Source: Nitrospirae bacterium RIFCSPLOW2_12_42_9 (lineage in GTDB: Bacteria; Nitrospirota; 9FT-COMBO-42-15; HDB-SIOI813). Taken from it: a stretch of 7,196 bases of DNA. Shown here in pieces: positions 1-6,470 of the stretch (its first letter is position 1; each line of letters opens with the position of its first letter). The position numbers were made by a program, and so were the translations under genes. The stretch is taken from positions 1 to 7,196 of the forward strand of contig MHER01000148.1 of the NCBI GenBank assembly GCA_001805205.1, given 5' to 3'. The notes under the pieces were generated by a model. The model saw only the letters and a list, made by a program, of their open reading frames with translations. It was not told where the DNA came from and ran no database searches.

Positions 1-170
1 CTATTGTTATACAAGGCCGGTCCGTGTGCACTGCGAGGCTTGTTTTTATCAGGATTACTGAATAAATACCTGCCATACAAGATGCAACCCTTCATCCCTG
101 GATTACATTGGATCTCGTTTAGCCGGAGACATTTTTCATCTACTTCATGCGGACATCCCCAATTGCTCAT
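1..170 (-). CDS. Small cysteine-rich conserved hypothetical protein (3' end beyond the window)
   Basis: An open frame starts at an ATG at 170-168 and runs left without a stop to the window edge, giving 56 complete codons. The protein begins MSNWGCPHEVDEKC and has four cysteines at residues 6, 14, 22 and 29 (CX7CX7CX6C), followed by a GCILYGRYLF segment and a basic, polar tail. There is no signal peptide or membrane segment. A GAGAGGA ribosome-binding site sits 3 bases before the ATG, which supports this start. I recall similar very short proteins with a WGCPHE-type start and four cysteines as conserved hypotheticals in Nitrospirota and deltaproteobacteria, but could not search for them. The cysteines suggest bound zinc or an iron-sulfur cluster, which is inference. 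The function is unknown. The opposite strand is also open here (4-207), but its protein has no family-like features and no ribosome-binding site. Confidence 0.6.
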   Translation of the reverse strand, partial: MSNWGCPHEVDEKCLRLNEIQCNPGMKGCILYGRYLFSNPDKNKPRSAHGPALYNN

Positions 171-213
171 GAGTCCTCTCTGGTCTTATCCAAGAGTATT
201 ATTATGACTTTGA

Positions 214-219
214 ATTATA
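214..219 (-). promoter_or_regulatory. Possible -10 box for the small cysteine-rich gene
   Basis: Read leftward, this is a perfect TATAAT. It lies 44 bases upstream of the ATG at 170, so a transcript would start near 207 with a leader of about 37 bases. No convincing -35 box is present 16-18 bases upstream (the best is TTTTCC), so the call rests on one hexamer in an AT-rich gap. Confidence 0.3.
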
Positions 220-245
220 CACTATTAATAGAAAGGGGAAAATGT

Positions 246-273
246 TTGACAATCGTTATTTAATTGTGATAAT
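246..273 (+). promoter_or_regulatory. Sigma70-type promoter for the 262-aa protein gene
   Basis: A perfect -35 box TTGACA (246-251) is followed after 16 bases by GATAAT (268-273), a 5/6 match to the -10 consensus. TG stands one base before it (265-266), giving an extended -10 element. Transcription would start near 280, leaving a leader of about 24 bases before the ATG at 304. The leader begins with a short inverted repeat, TCCTT/AAGGA (279-291), and has a GAAAGGG ribosome-binding site just before the start. This is the clearest promoter in the window. Confidence 0.6.
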
Positions 274-303
274 TACTCTCCTTAAAAAGGAAAGAAAGGG
301 CAA

Positions 304-1092
304 ATGTCTGATAAAATTGATGTCACAGGAAAAACCAGGGCAATAGTTGTTCTTACTCCATCTGAATCTAAGAGGCTTATTGCAAAGGCTATAAAAGAGC
401 TGCCAGAGGTAAAGGCAGCTCTTAATAATGGGAGAGTGATTATTATAGGCGGTACAACCAATGCCTTTGTAGTAGAGGAGCTGCTCGGCAGGGAGATTAA
501 TAAATTCTGGTTTGCTGCAGGCAGGATCGCCTTTGGGGAGCTCGGGGCAAATGAACGTGAGAAAAGGATAAAACCATTTGTATTAAAAGATGGCAATCCT
601 GTAGACATCCACCCAAATGAAATGCTAAAGGAGTTTACTGCAGAAGATGTATATATTAAAGGCGCCAATGCAGTTGATCCGGATGGAAATGCAGGTGTCC
701 TGGTGGCTGATGATAAAGGTGGAACTATTGGTGCTGCGCTCGGAATAATTCAGGCAAGGGGGAGCAACTTAATTGTACCGGTTGGGCTTGAGAAACTCGT
801 CCCCTCTGTAATTGAGGCATCCAAGAAATGCGGGCAGGGAAGATTCCAATATGCAACTGGACTCAAAGTAGGGCTTATACCACTTGTAAGTGCAAGGGTT
901 GTCACAGAGATCCATGCAATAGATATACTGTTTGGTTCTGATGGTGTAAAGGCCACTCATGTTTCATCAGGAGGTATTGCAGGCTCCGAGGGGGCTGTAG
1001 TTCTGGTCTTGGAAGGTAATAATGAAGGGGTAAAAAAGGCATTTGACCTCATCTCTTCAATAAAAGGTGAGGTAATGGTTGCCCCGGATTGA
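304..1092 (+). CDS. Conserved protein of unknown function, 262 aa, possible NagB/CoA-transferase-like fold
   Basis: This is a soluble 262-aa protein without signal peptide or membrane segments. I do not recognise a named family. The N-terminal pattern, a helix (about residues 19-41) followed by a strand RVIIIGG and TTNAFVVEELL (44-61), resembles the opening of the NagB/RpiA/CoA-transferase fold. That is an inference from the pattern only. The other conserved-looking blocks are IKGANAVDPDGNAGVL (118-133), a glycine-rich KGGTIGAALGI (138-148), ARGSNLIVPVGLEKLVPS (151-168) and a glycine-rich C-terminal part with HVSSGGIAGSEGA (219-231). The KGANAVDP and NLIVPVGLEKL blocks suggest an enzyme active site or ligand pocket. 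The ATG at 304 follows a GAAAGGG ribosome-binding site and a strong promoter. The gene stands alone on its strand and ends 6 bases from the 3' end of the convergent receptor gene. No frameshift is seen. Confidence 0.85.
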   Translation: MSDKIDVTGKTRAIVVLTPSESKRLIAKAIKELPEVKAALNNGRVIIIGGTTNAFVVEELLGREINKFWFAAGRIAFGELGANEREKRIKPFVLKDGNPVDIHPNEMLKEFTAEDVYIKGANAVDPDGNAGVLVADDKGGTIGAALGIIQARGSNLIVPVGLEKLVPSVIEASKKCGQGRFQYATGLKVGLIPLVSARVVTEIHAIDILFGSDGVKATHVSSGGIAGSEGAVVLVLEGNNEGVKKAFDLISSIKGEVMVAPD

Positions 1093-1098
1093 AATGCG

Positions 1099-2343
1099 TC
1101 AAGGACGTTCCTTTTTTAGCTTATATAATTCATCAAGGGATTTTTTTGCGCATTCCGGACATAAGCTGTGGGTAAAATCTGCATCTGAATGATCATGAAG
1201 ATATGCCTCTATTTGTGTCCAATAACCTTTATCATCACGGATCTTTTTACATAATGCACAGATGGGGAGCAGACCGCTCAGTGTTTTTACATTTGTAAGG
1301 GCGCTCTGCAGTTTTTTGATCAACTTTTTTCGTTCTTCTTCCATCCGTTCCCGCTCAACAATATCCTCCATCAGCCTCTTTTTATTCTCAAAGAATTTTG
1401 TTATTAAGGCTGCCAGATTCCCGAATTCTGTCCTGTCACCCTGAAGTGTCCCAATGATTTCCGGGTCTTCTGAGTACAGGCCCTTGAATATAAGCGATAA
1501 TGGCTTACTTACCCAGAAGATAAATAAGGATATAATGAGCAGAAGCATCAATAAGGAAAAGAGGATAAAGAAAAAGAACTGCTGGTTAGATAAGCGGTTG
1601 AACTCTTTCAGGACATTATAATCACTTTTTGAATAAACATATGCCAGAGGGGCACCGGTACAGTCAGTTAATGCCCTCGTAATAGTGATCACACCTTCTC
1701 TTTGATCGCTTTCTGAAATGTTCCTTTGAACAGCAGGTTTTATCTTAACGATGCTTTCCGTAAGACCTGAGAGTTCATCAAGATGTTCCTGGTTCCAGAA
1801 ACGGCCAACAAAGAAATATCCCTGCGCTGGTGTTTCTCTCCTGGAATCATTGCTTGGCTGTATCGGGGCACTCCGAATCTCTGCCAATCCTTGTGATGTA
1901 TCTATAAAGAAATGCTGAAAATAACTTTTACTAAAGTATTTATCAAAGACCTTTTTTTTAACCAGAATATCTCTTATGTTTATATCTTTCACATTATTGG
2001 TTGAGTAAACAAGGGTCCAGTCAGGCCTGTAAATCCATGCGGTGTGAGATTTATATATTTCAAGGCCTACATCAATATTTTCATGAGCCCATCTCAGATC
2101 ACCACTCTTTACAAAGCTGACCATTTCATCCCAATAGGAATAATCATAGGTTATGGTTTCATGGGATGTCCCGTTGAGTTTGAGCAGCTTATCGAAAAGG
2201 ATATTCTTTTCTCTTATCTTATCGTAGAAGATAAGTTGCGCCCGGTTATGTTCAAAATACCGTAAAACAAACAGGCCGCCTATTGATAGGATAATCAATA
2301 GAGAAAGCAGCAGGATGATTTTTGTTTGAACCCTTAGGGTCAT
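1099..2343 (-). CDS. CHASE4-domain membrane receptor with a four-cysteine C-terminal tail and no kinase or GGDEF domain
   Basis: This 414-aa protein has a first membrane helix (about residues 9-28), a periplasmic sensor region (about 30-253), a second membrane helix (about 255-278), a HAMP-like and charged coiled-coil stretch (about 280-352), and a cytosolic tail. The sensor region carries the CHASE4 hallmark DYSYWDEMVSF (67-77) followed by ENIDVGLEIYKS. The tail reads LPICALCKKIRDDKGYW (359-375) and ends with LCPEC (394-398), so C362/C365 and C395/C398 form two CXXC pairs about 30 residues apart, like a small zinc ribbon. I know this tail from the C-termini of many signalling proteins in deltaproteobacteria and relatives, where its role is unclear. 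No histidine kinase, GGDEF, EAL or methyl-accepting domain is present. The ATG lacks a clear ribosome-binding site, but the hisC stop lies only 10 bases upstream, so translational coupling is likely. The ligand is unknown. Confidence 0.88.
   Translation of the reverse strand: MTLRVQTKIILLLSLLIILSIGGLFVLRYFEHNRAQLIFYDKIREKNILFDKLLKLNGTSHETITYDYSYWDEMVSFVKSGDLRWAHENIDVGLEIYKSHTAWIYRPDWTLVYSTNNVKDINIRDILVKKKVFDKYFSKSYFQHFFIDTSQGLAEIRSAPIQPSNDSRRETPAQGYFFVGRFWNQEHLDELSGLTESIVKIKPAVQRNISESDQREGVITITRALTDCTGAPLAYVYSKSDYNVLKEFNRLSNQQFFFFILFSLLMLLLIISLFIFWVSKPLSLIFKGLYSEDPEIIGTLQGDRTEFGNLAALITKFFENKKRLMEDIVERERMEEERKKLIKKLQSALTNVKTLSGLLPICALCKKIRDDKGYWTQIEAYLHDHSDADFTHSLCPECAKKSLDELYKLKKERP
1101..1117 (+). 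terminator. Possible short intrinsic terminator after the 262-aa protein gene
   Basis: AAGGA (1101-1105), loop CGT and TCCTT (1109-1113) form a 5-bp stem that runs straight into four more T residues (1114-1117), starting 8 bases after the TGA stop. The stem is short and low in GC, so it is at best weak. It lies inside the last codons of the convergent receptor gene, where it encodes the lysine-rich tail, so the T-run may be only coding sequence. Confidence 0.35.
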
Positions 2344-2353
2344 AAAGAATTAT

Positions 2354-3412
2354 TTAAAATAGCGATTCAGCAATTATATCAAGAAAACAGTCCATCTCCT
2401 CATCTATCCCTATAGTAACCCGAAGAAAGTTATCTATCCTCGGCTTCTTGAAATATCTCACAAGGACACCCCTGTTTTTTAATCCATGAAACAGGTTAGC
2501 AGCATATACCTCAGGATGGCTGATAAAAATAAAATTTGCCTTTGATGGTATAACATTAAAACCCATCTCTATTAGTCTTGCTGATACCCTTTCTCTTGTG
2601 TTTATTATTTTTGATCTTGTTTCTTGAAAATAATTTTCATCCCTGATGGCTTCAATTGCCCCGGCAACAGCAAGACGGTCGAGCGTATAAGAATTGAAGG
2701 AATTTTTTACCCGCCTGATACCTTCGATCAGATCCTTATGCCCAACACAAAAACCTACTCTTAGACCTGCGAGTGAACGAGACTTTGAAAATGTCTGTAT
2801 AATAAGAAGGTTGGGGTATTCTTTTATTATTACTGCTGCTGATTCTCCTCCAAAATCTATGTACGCCTCATCAATTATTACCACGCTATCCGCATTGTGT
2901 TTGAGGATCTCTATGAAAGCATCAACAGGAAGAAACCTTCCGGTAGGGGCATTTGGATTAGGGATAATAATCCCGTTATTTTCTGCATAAAATTCCTCAA
3001 CAGGTATAATGAATTCTTCATCTATTGGGATAAGTTTATAATCCACTTGAAAGAGTTCAGCGTATACCTTGTAGAAGCTGTACGTTATGTCAGGAAAGAG
3101 TACAGGCCTTCCATGGTTGAAAAAGGCCAGAAAGGAAAATGCAAGAATCTCATCTGATCCATTTCCAACAAATACTTCTTCTTTACTTAGTCCAAAATAT
3201 CCTGCTATAGTTTCCCGGAGCTCTTCACAGTTCGGGTCAGGATACAACCTGAGGTTTTCGTTTGTGCCCTGTCTGATTGCCTCAATTACTCCCGGTGATG
3301 GTGGATAAGGGTTTTCATTAGTGTTAAGTTTTATATATCTTTTATCCCCCGGCTGCTCGCCTGGAATGTATGGTTCTATGTTTTTAACAATCTCTTTCCA
3401 GTATTTACTCAT
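2354..3412 (-). CDS. hisC: Histidinol-phosphate aminotransferase
   Basis: This is a PLP-dependent class I/II aminotransferase (352 aa, normal length for HisC) that converts imidazole-acetol phosphate and glutamate to histidinol phosphate and 2-oxoglutarate in histidine synthesis, in the cytosol. The HisC entry motif KLNTNENPYPPSP lies at 28-40, FVGNGSDEIL at 81-90, PNPNAPTG at 151-158 with the cofactor-contacting asparagine, and DEAYIDF at 181-187 with the pyridine-binding D181. K210 in TFSKSRSLAGLRVG is the Schiff-base lysine, and R331 in FLRVTIG binds the substrate carboxylate or phosphate. The ATG has a good GAGGT ribosome-binding site 6 bases upstream. It follows the nagA-like gene by 22 bases and precedes the receptor by 10, with no other his genes nearby. 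HisC relatives can accept other amino acids (for example phenylalanine or tyrosine precursors), and CobD shares the fold, but the motifs fit HisC best. Confidence 0.9.
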   Translation of the reverse strand: MSKYWKEIVKNIEPYIPGEQPGDKRYIKLNTNENPYPPSPGVIEAIRQGTNENLRLYPDPNCEELRETIAGYFGLSKEEVFVGNGSDEILAFSFLAFFNHGRPVLFPDITYSFYKVYAELFQVDYKLIPIDEEFIIPVEEFYAENNGIIIPNPNAPTGRFLPVDAFIEILKHNADSVVIIDEAYIDFGGESAAVIIKEYPNLLIIQTFSKSRSLAGLRVGFCVGHKDLIEGIRRVKNSFNSYTLDRLAVAGAIEAIRDENYFQETRSKIINTRERVSARLIEMGFNVIPSKANFIFISHPEVYAANLFHGLKNRGVLVRYFKKPRIDNFLRVTIGIDEEMDCFLDIIAESLF

Positions 3413-3434
3413 TGTGAGACCTCATTACAGTGAT

Positions 3435-4349
3435 TTATCCTTTATACAGATATGCTGAAGGATTCCTGGTAACACAATTATTTATCATTAATTCATCAAA
3501 TCCAATCTCAATTAATCTTTTCGAGGCTTCGGTAAGGGTCATTGCACCACCCTGCAGCCTTCCGGATTGATTGATAATGCCCTCTGCTGCTGCTTTATAT
3601 GAGGCCTTTGTCCCTTTTACCGAGTCTGAGACAAGGATGATTCTGTCCTGATTCTTTGTCCTGAAAATCAGCTCAACTGTTTTTGGATGAATGTGAAACG
3701 GGTCTGCTATGACCTCTATATAAATCTCTTTATTAAGCAATCCAAATACTGCAATCCCGGGTTCTCTGTGATGAATCCCCCGCATTGCATTAAAGATATG
3801 GGTTATCCCTTTTGCACCTGCATTAAACCCTGCCTCTGCCTCGGTATATGACGCATCAGAATGGCCCATACTCGCTATTATTCCCTTATCAGATATTTTT
3901 TTTATAAGACTTACTGCCCCATTTAGCTCAGGAGCAACGGTAATTATTTTTACTATATCCTCAAAGCCGTCTATAAGCGATTGTAAGTTGTACTCTGTTG
4001 ATCTGATAAAAGAAGCTGCTTTTAAAGCCCCGCATCTTTCAGGATTCAAAAAGGGTCCTTCAAGATGTACACCGTGGATGAATGCAGAGCTGCCTCTCGT
4101 TCCCCCCTTATTACCCTCTCTTATTGAGGAAAAAAGGAGGCTGAGTCGGGCCTTCTGGATATCCATTGCCCTCTTAACAGCCGTCATATTATCACGCATT
4201 ATCTTAATAGTGTCAGGATAAATTGTTGGAATTATCTCGGAGACTCCGCATGAATCCTGTATCTCAGCCATGTTAATGATATCTTTTTCATCATCAGTCC
4301 TGGTATCATAACCACCTAAACCATGAGTATGAATGTCAATCAGCCGCAT
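3435..4349 (-). CDS. nagA: Short N-acetylglucosamine-6-phosphate deacetylase-like amidohydrolase
   Basis: NagA removes acetate from GlcNAc-6-phosphate in the cytosol, feeding amino sugars from wall turnover back into GlcN-6-phosphate. From the ATG at 4349 the protein has 304 aa. It shows DIHTHG (5-10), HLEGPFLNPERCGA (95-108, metal-binding E97), MGHSDASYTEAE (161-172, H163), THIFNAM (183-189, H184), HHREPG (193-198), IADPFHIHP (214-222) and LVSDSVKGT (239-247, D242). All expected metal ligands and the catalytic Asp are therefore present. Typical NagA proteins have about 380 aa. This one starts directly at the barrel and stops after the last barrel helices (NCVTRNPSAYLYKG), so both halves of the usual beta-sandwich domain are missing. 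The start is uncertain: a TTG at 4379 is in frame and adds ten residues, while an AGGAAGGA between the two sits 16 bases before the ATG. The gene lies between ampG and hisC. Confidence 0.82.
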   Translation of the reverse strand: MRLIDIHTHGLGGYDTRTDDEKDIINMAEIQDSCGVSEIIPTIYPDTIKIMRDNMTAVKRAMDIQKARLSLLFSSIREGNKGGTRGSSAFIHGVHLEGPFLNPERCGALKAASFIRSTEYNLQSLIDGFEDIVKIITVAPELNGAVSLIKKISDKGIIASMGHSDASYTEAEAGFNAGAKGITHIFNAMRGIHHREPGIAVFGLLNKEIYIEVIADPFHIHPKTVELIFRTKNQDRIILVSDSVKGTKASYKAAAEGIINQSGRLQGGAMTLTEASKRLIEIGFDELMINNCVTRNPSAYLYKG

Positions 4350-4396
4350 ATATGTTGTGCCCGGTTCCTTCCTAACCAACAGGGATGTTACTTTTT

Positions 4397-4422
4397 AACT
4401 TATTTCCTTATATAAAGTCAAT
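4397..4422 (-). promoter_or_regulatory. Possible internal promoter between ampG and nagA
   Basis: Leftward, TTGACT (4422-4417, 5/6 of the -35 consensus) is followed 17-18 bases later only by weak TTAAAA/TAAAAA sequences as -10. The spacing to the gene would suit the ATG start at 4349 rather than the TTG at 4379. The gap after ampG is larger than the others in this gene string, which makes a second promoter plausible, but the -10 match is poor. Confidence 0.22.
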
Positions 4423-4438
4423 TCTTCTTCGCGATCAA

Positions 4439-5680
4439 TTAATGCCTTAATTCAGAGATGTCAGCCCTGAATCTCCACAGTAGTAACAATCCGGGGATGG
4501 AAGATATGGCGGTTATCAGGAAGAATGCTGACCAGCCTAAACCTTCTACAACATAACCTGATGTCGGTGCAATAAAAGTCCGTCCCAGGGCAGAGAGGGA
4601 TGATAGAAGCGCATACTGGGTAGCACTGTATCTCTGATTACAGAGGGCCATCAGTAATGATATAAATGAGGCTGTGCCCATGCCGCCACTAATGTTCTCA
4701 AATGCAACTGTGAATATTAACATACCATAACTCTTCCCAATCCATGCAAGTAATATAAATGACAGGTTCGATAACGCCTGCAATATGCCGAATATCAACA
4801 GGGAGCGGAACAGGCCAAGCTTTATCATAAGGGTGCCTCCCACCATCGCACCAAATATCACTGATATCAGCCCAAGACCTTTATTTATAGTGCCTACATC
4901 CGTTGCTGTAAAACCTACCCCCCTTAAAAGAAATGGTGTTGTCATAGAACCTGCATAGGCATCACACAGCTTATATAGAATAATCAGGAGTAACATAATA
5001 TAAGCAGCGCGCCTGGAAAAGAATTCCTTCAGGGGCCCGCCAACCGCCTCCTTCAATGTCTTTTGAGGGAACAAGTCAGATTCCGGTTCTTTCCCCAGAA
5101 ATGCTGCAATTACCCCTATGATCATGAACCCTGCCATTATAAAATAAGTCTTATTCCACCCTATCTGATCAGAAAGTATGAGTGCAACTGCTCCTCCGAT
5201 AAGTAATGCAATCCTGTAACCGGTGACAAATACTGCAGCCCCTAATCCAAGCTCCTGTTTGCTTAGAATATCAGAGCGGTATGCATCAGCCACTATATCC
5301 TGAGATGCAGATGTGAAGGCAACCAGCAGCGCTATACCACCCATGAGCCACAGGGCTTTATGAGGGGAATTCAGGCCCATTGCAACAATACCAAGGAGAA
5401 TACAAAGCTGAGTAAGTACCATCCATCCCCTCCTCCTTCCGAGAAACGGCGGGACAAACCTGTCCATTAAGGGGGACCATAGGAATTTCAGGGTATATGG
5501 CAAGCCCACAAGCGAAAAAATGCCAATTGCACGCAAATCCACTCCATCCACTGTCATCCATGCCTGAAGTGTGGAAGCTGTCAACACGAGAGGCAGGCCC
5601 GATGAAAATCCAATGAAAAGTAAAATCGAGATATTACGACTGCGGAATACATTGAGATAGGGTGAGATATCAGGAGCCAT
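4439..5680 (-). CDS. ampG: Muropeptide permease AmpG (MFS transporter)
   Basis: AmpG is an inner-membrane proton-driven permease that brings GlcNAc-1,6-anhydroMurNAc and its peptides from the periplasm into the cytosol for recycling. This 413-aa protein closely follows the enterobacterial AmpG pattern: GFSSGLPLVLTASTLQAWM (24-42), FLWSPLMDRFVPPFLGRRRGW (66-86, the loop after helix 2), TSASQDIVADAYRSDIL (123-139), LLIILYKLCDAYAGSMTTPF (231-250), FENISGGMGTASFISLLMALC (327-347) and SATQYALLSSLSALGR (352-367). About 12 membrane helices can be drawn. E. coli AmpG is near 490 aa and has two further C-terminal helices, which are absent here, as in many other bacterial AmpGs. The ATG at 5680 has no strong ribosome-binding site (AAAAAGACAAT precedes it). 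It is divergent from the DUF1460 amidase gene, with a 64-base gap, and lies upstream of the nagA-like gene. Confidence 0.93.
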   Translation of the reverse strand: MAPDISPYLNVFRSRNISILLFIGFSSGLPLVLTASTLQAWMTVDGVDLRAIGIFSLVGLPYTLKFLWSPLMDRFVPPFLGRRRGWMVLTQLCILLGIVAMGLNSPHKALWLMGGIALLVAFTSASQDIVADAYRSDILSKQELGLGAAVFVTGYRIALLIGGAVALILSDQIGWNKTYFIMAGFMIIGVIAAFLGKEPESDLFPQKTLKEAVGGPLKEFFSRRAAYIMLLLIILYKLCDAYAGSMTTPFLLRGVGFTATDVGTINKGLGLISVIFGAMVGGTLMIKLGLFRSLLIFGILQALSNLSFILLAWIGKSYGMLIFTVAFENISGGMGTASFISLLMALCNQRYSATQYALLSSLSALGRTFIAPTSGYVVEGLGWSAFFLITAISSIPGLLLLWRFRADISELRH

Positions 5681-5744
5681 ATTGTCTTTTTATAGGAAAA
5701 TATCATAAACTACACTATGTAATCAATAAAAAAGGGATTCAGGA
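5681..5744. promoter_or_regulatory. Divergent control region between ampG and the DUF1460 amidase gene
   Basis: These 64 AT-rich bases must hold the start signals for both divergent genes unless the promoters reach into coding sequence. Rightward, TTGTCT (5682-5687) and CATAAA (5704-5709) are 16 bases apart, with 4/6 matches each. Leftward, TTGATT (5727-5722) and a GATATT are 16 bases apart, also 4/6 each. An imperfect dyad, ATCATAAA (5702-5709) with TATGTAAT (5716-5723), lies in the middle and could be an operator shared by both genes. None of these matches is strong; the arrangement is the main evidence. Confidence 0.35.
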
Positions 5745-6470
5745 GTGAAAGAATTTGTCCTCACCGGTAAATGGTCTCTTGATGAATTAGACCGCCTTAT
5801 GAATGAATCATCAATAATTAACGAGGCAGGTAAAAGAATTGCGTTTCTCTCCAATCAGTTTCTCGGTGTAGAATATAAAGAATCAACCCTGATAGGGGAT
5901 ATGAATACACCTGAGGTCTTTGTCATTAATCTGGAAGGGATGGACTGCTTTACCTTTATAGATTATGTTGAGGCAATGCGGCTATCAACCTCATTTAATG
6001 AATTTATAAAAAACCTTAAAAGGATAAGATACTGTAATGGGATTGTCTCATTTGAGAACAGAAACCACTTCTTCACGGATTGGGTAGTTAATAATTCAGG
6101 ATTTATAGAAGATGTTACTGAACAGCTTGGTAAACAAAAGATTGGTAGTATTACTAAAATATTAAATAAAAAGAAGGATGACACCTGTTTCCTTGCCGGA
6201 GTTCAACCGGGGGTAAGAACGATTAAGTACATACCTGCTGAGGCCGTTGATGATCTGGTTATTTCTAATCTGATGACAGGTGATTATGCAGGCATATATT
6301 CTAAAGAGGATGGCCTTGATGTCTCACACGTTGGGATTATCATTAAAAAAGATGATGGGATTTATCTCCGCCATACATCTTCCGGAAACACTCACAGGAA
6401 GGTGACAGATGAGGAGTTCATATCTTACATAAAAAATAAACCCGGCCTGATAGTCATAAGACCTAAGTAG
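5745..6470 (+). CDS. DUF1460 (NlpC/P60-type) N-acetylmuramoyl-L-alanine amidase, predicted cytosolic
   Basis: DUF1460 enzymes are cysteine amidases of the NlpC/P60 fold; a characterised member from Bacteroides uniformis splits GlcNAc-anhydroMurNAc-peptide into disaccharide and stem peptide. This 241-aa protein has the family's layout: an N-terminal helix (WSLDELDRLM, 10-19), AFLSNQFLGVEY (33-44), VFVINLEGMDCFTFIDYVEAM (58-78) with C68 as the likely nucleophile, RNHFFTDW (106-113), the DVSHVGIII strand (192-200) with H195 as the likely base, and YLRHTSS (207-213). No signal peptide or lipobox is visible, so it should stay in the cytosol. The start is GTG at 5745; an AAAGGG lies about 9 bases upstream, while the adjacent AGGA is too close. 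An ATG at residue 18 would cut into the first helix. It is divergent from ampG and convergent with the GH3 gene, so it probably does the AmpD step here. Confidence 0.87.
   Translation: MKEFVLTGKWSLDELDRLMNESSIINEAGKRIAFLSNQFLGVEYKESTLIGDMNTPEVFVINLEGMDCFTFIDYVEAMRLSTSFNEFIKNLKRIRYCNGIVSFENRNHFFTDWVVNNSGFIEDVTEQLGKQKIGSITKILNKKKDDTCFLAGVQPGVRTIKYIPAEAVDDLVISNLMTGDYAGIYSKEDGLDVSHVGIIIKKDDGIYLRHTSSGNTHRKVTDEEFISYIKNKPGLIVIRPK

Noticed and set aside
4..207. Rightward open frame of 67 codons at the left edge
   Set aside because: It has no ribosome-binding site or family-like features and lies opposite the more convincing cysteine-rich gene.
279..291. Hairpin TCCTT/AAGGA in the leader of the 262-aa protein gene
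   Set aside because: The stem has only 5 bp and is AT-rich; there is no riboswitch or attenuator pattern around it.
242..346. Short rightward frame (34 codons, MFDNRYLIVII...) preceded by AAAGGGG
   Set aside because: It spans the -35 and -10 boxes of the promoter for the gene at 304 and runs out of frame into that gene, so it is probably chance.
2694..3308. Three overlapping rightward frames opposite hisC
   Set aside because: They are shadows of the clearly conserved hisC frame and show no recognisable features.
5358..5561. Leftward 67-codon frame inside ampG
   Set aside because: It is an alternative frame within the well-conserved ampG sequence, with no sign of its own coding.
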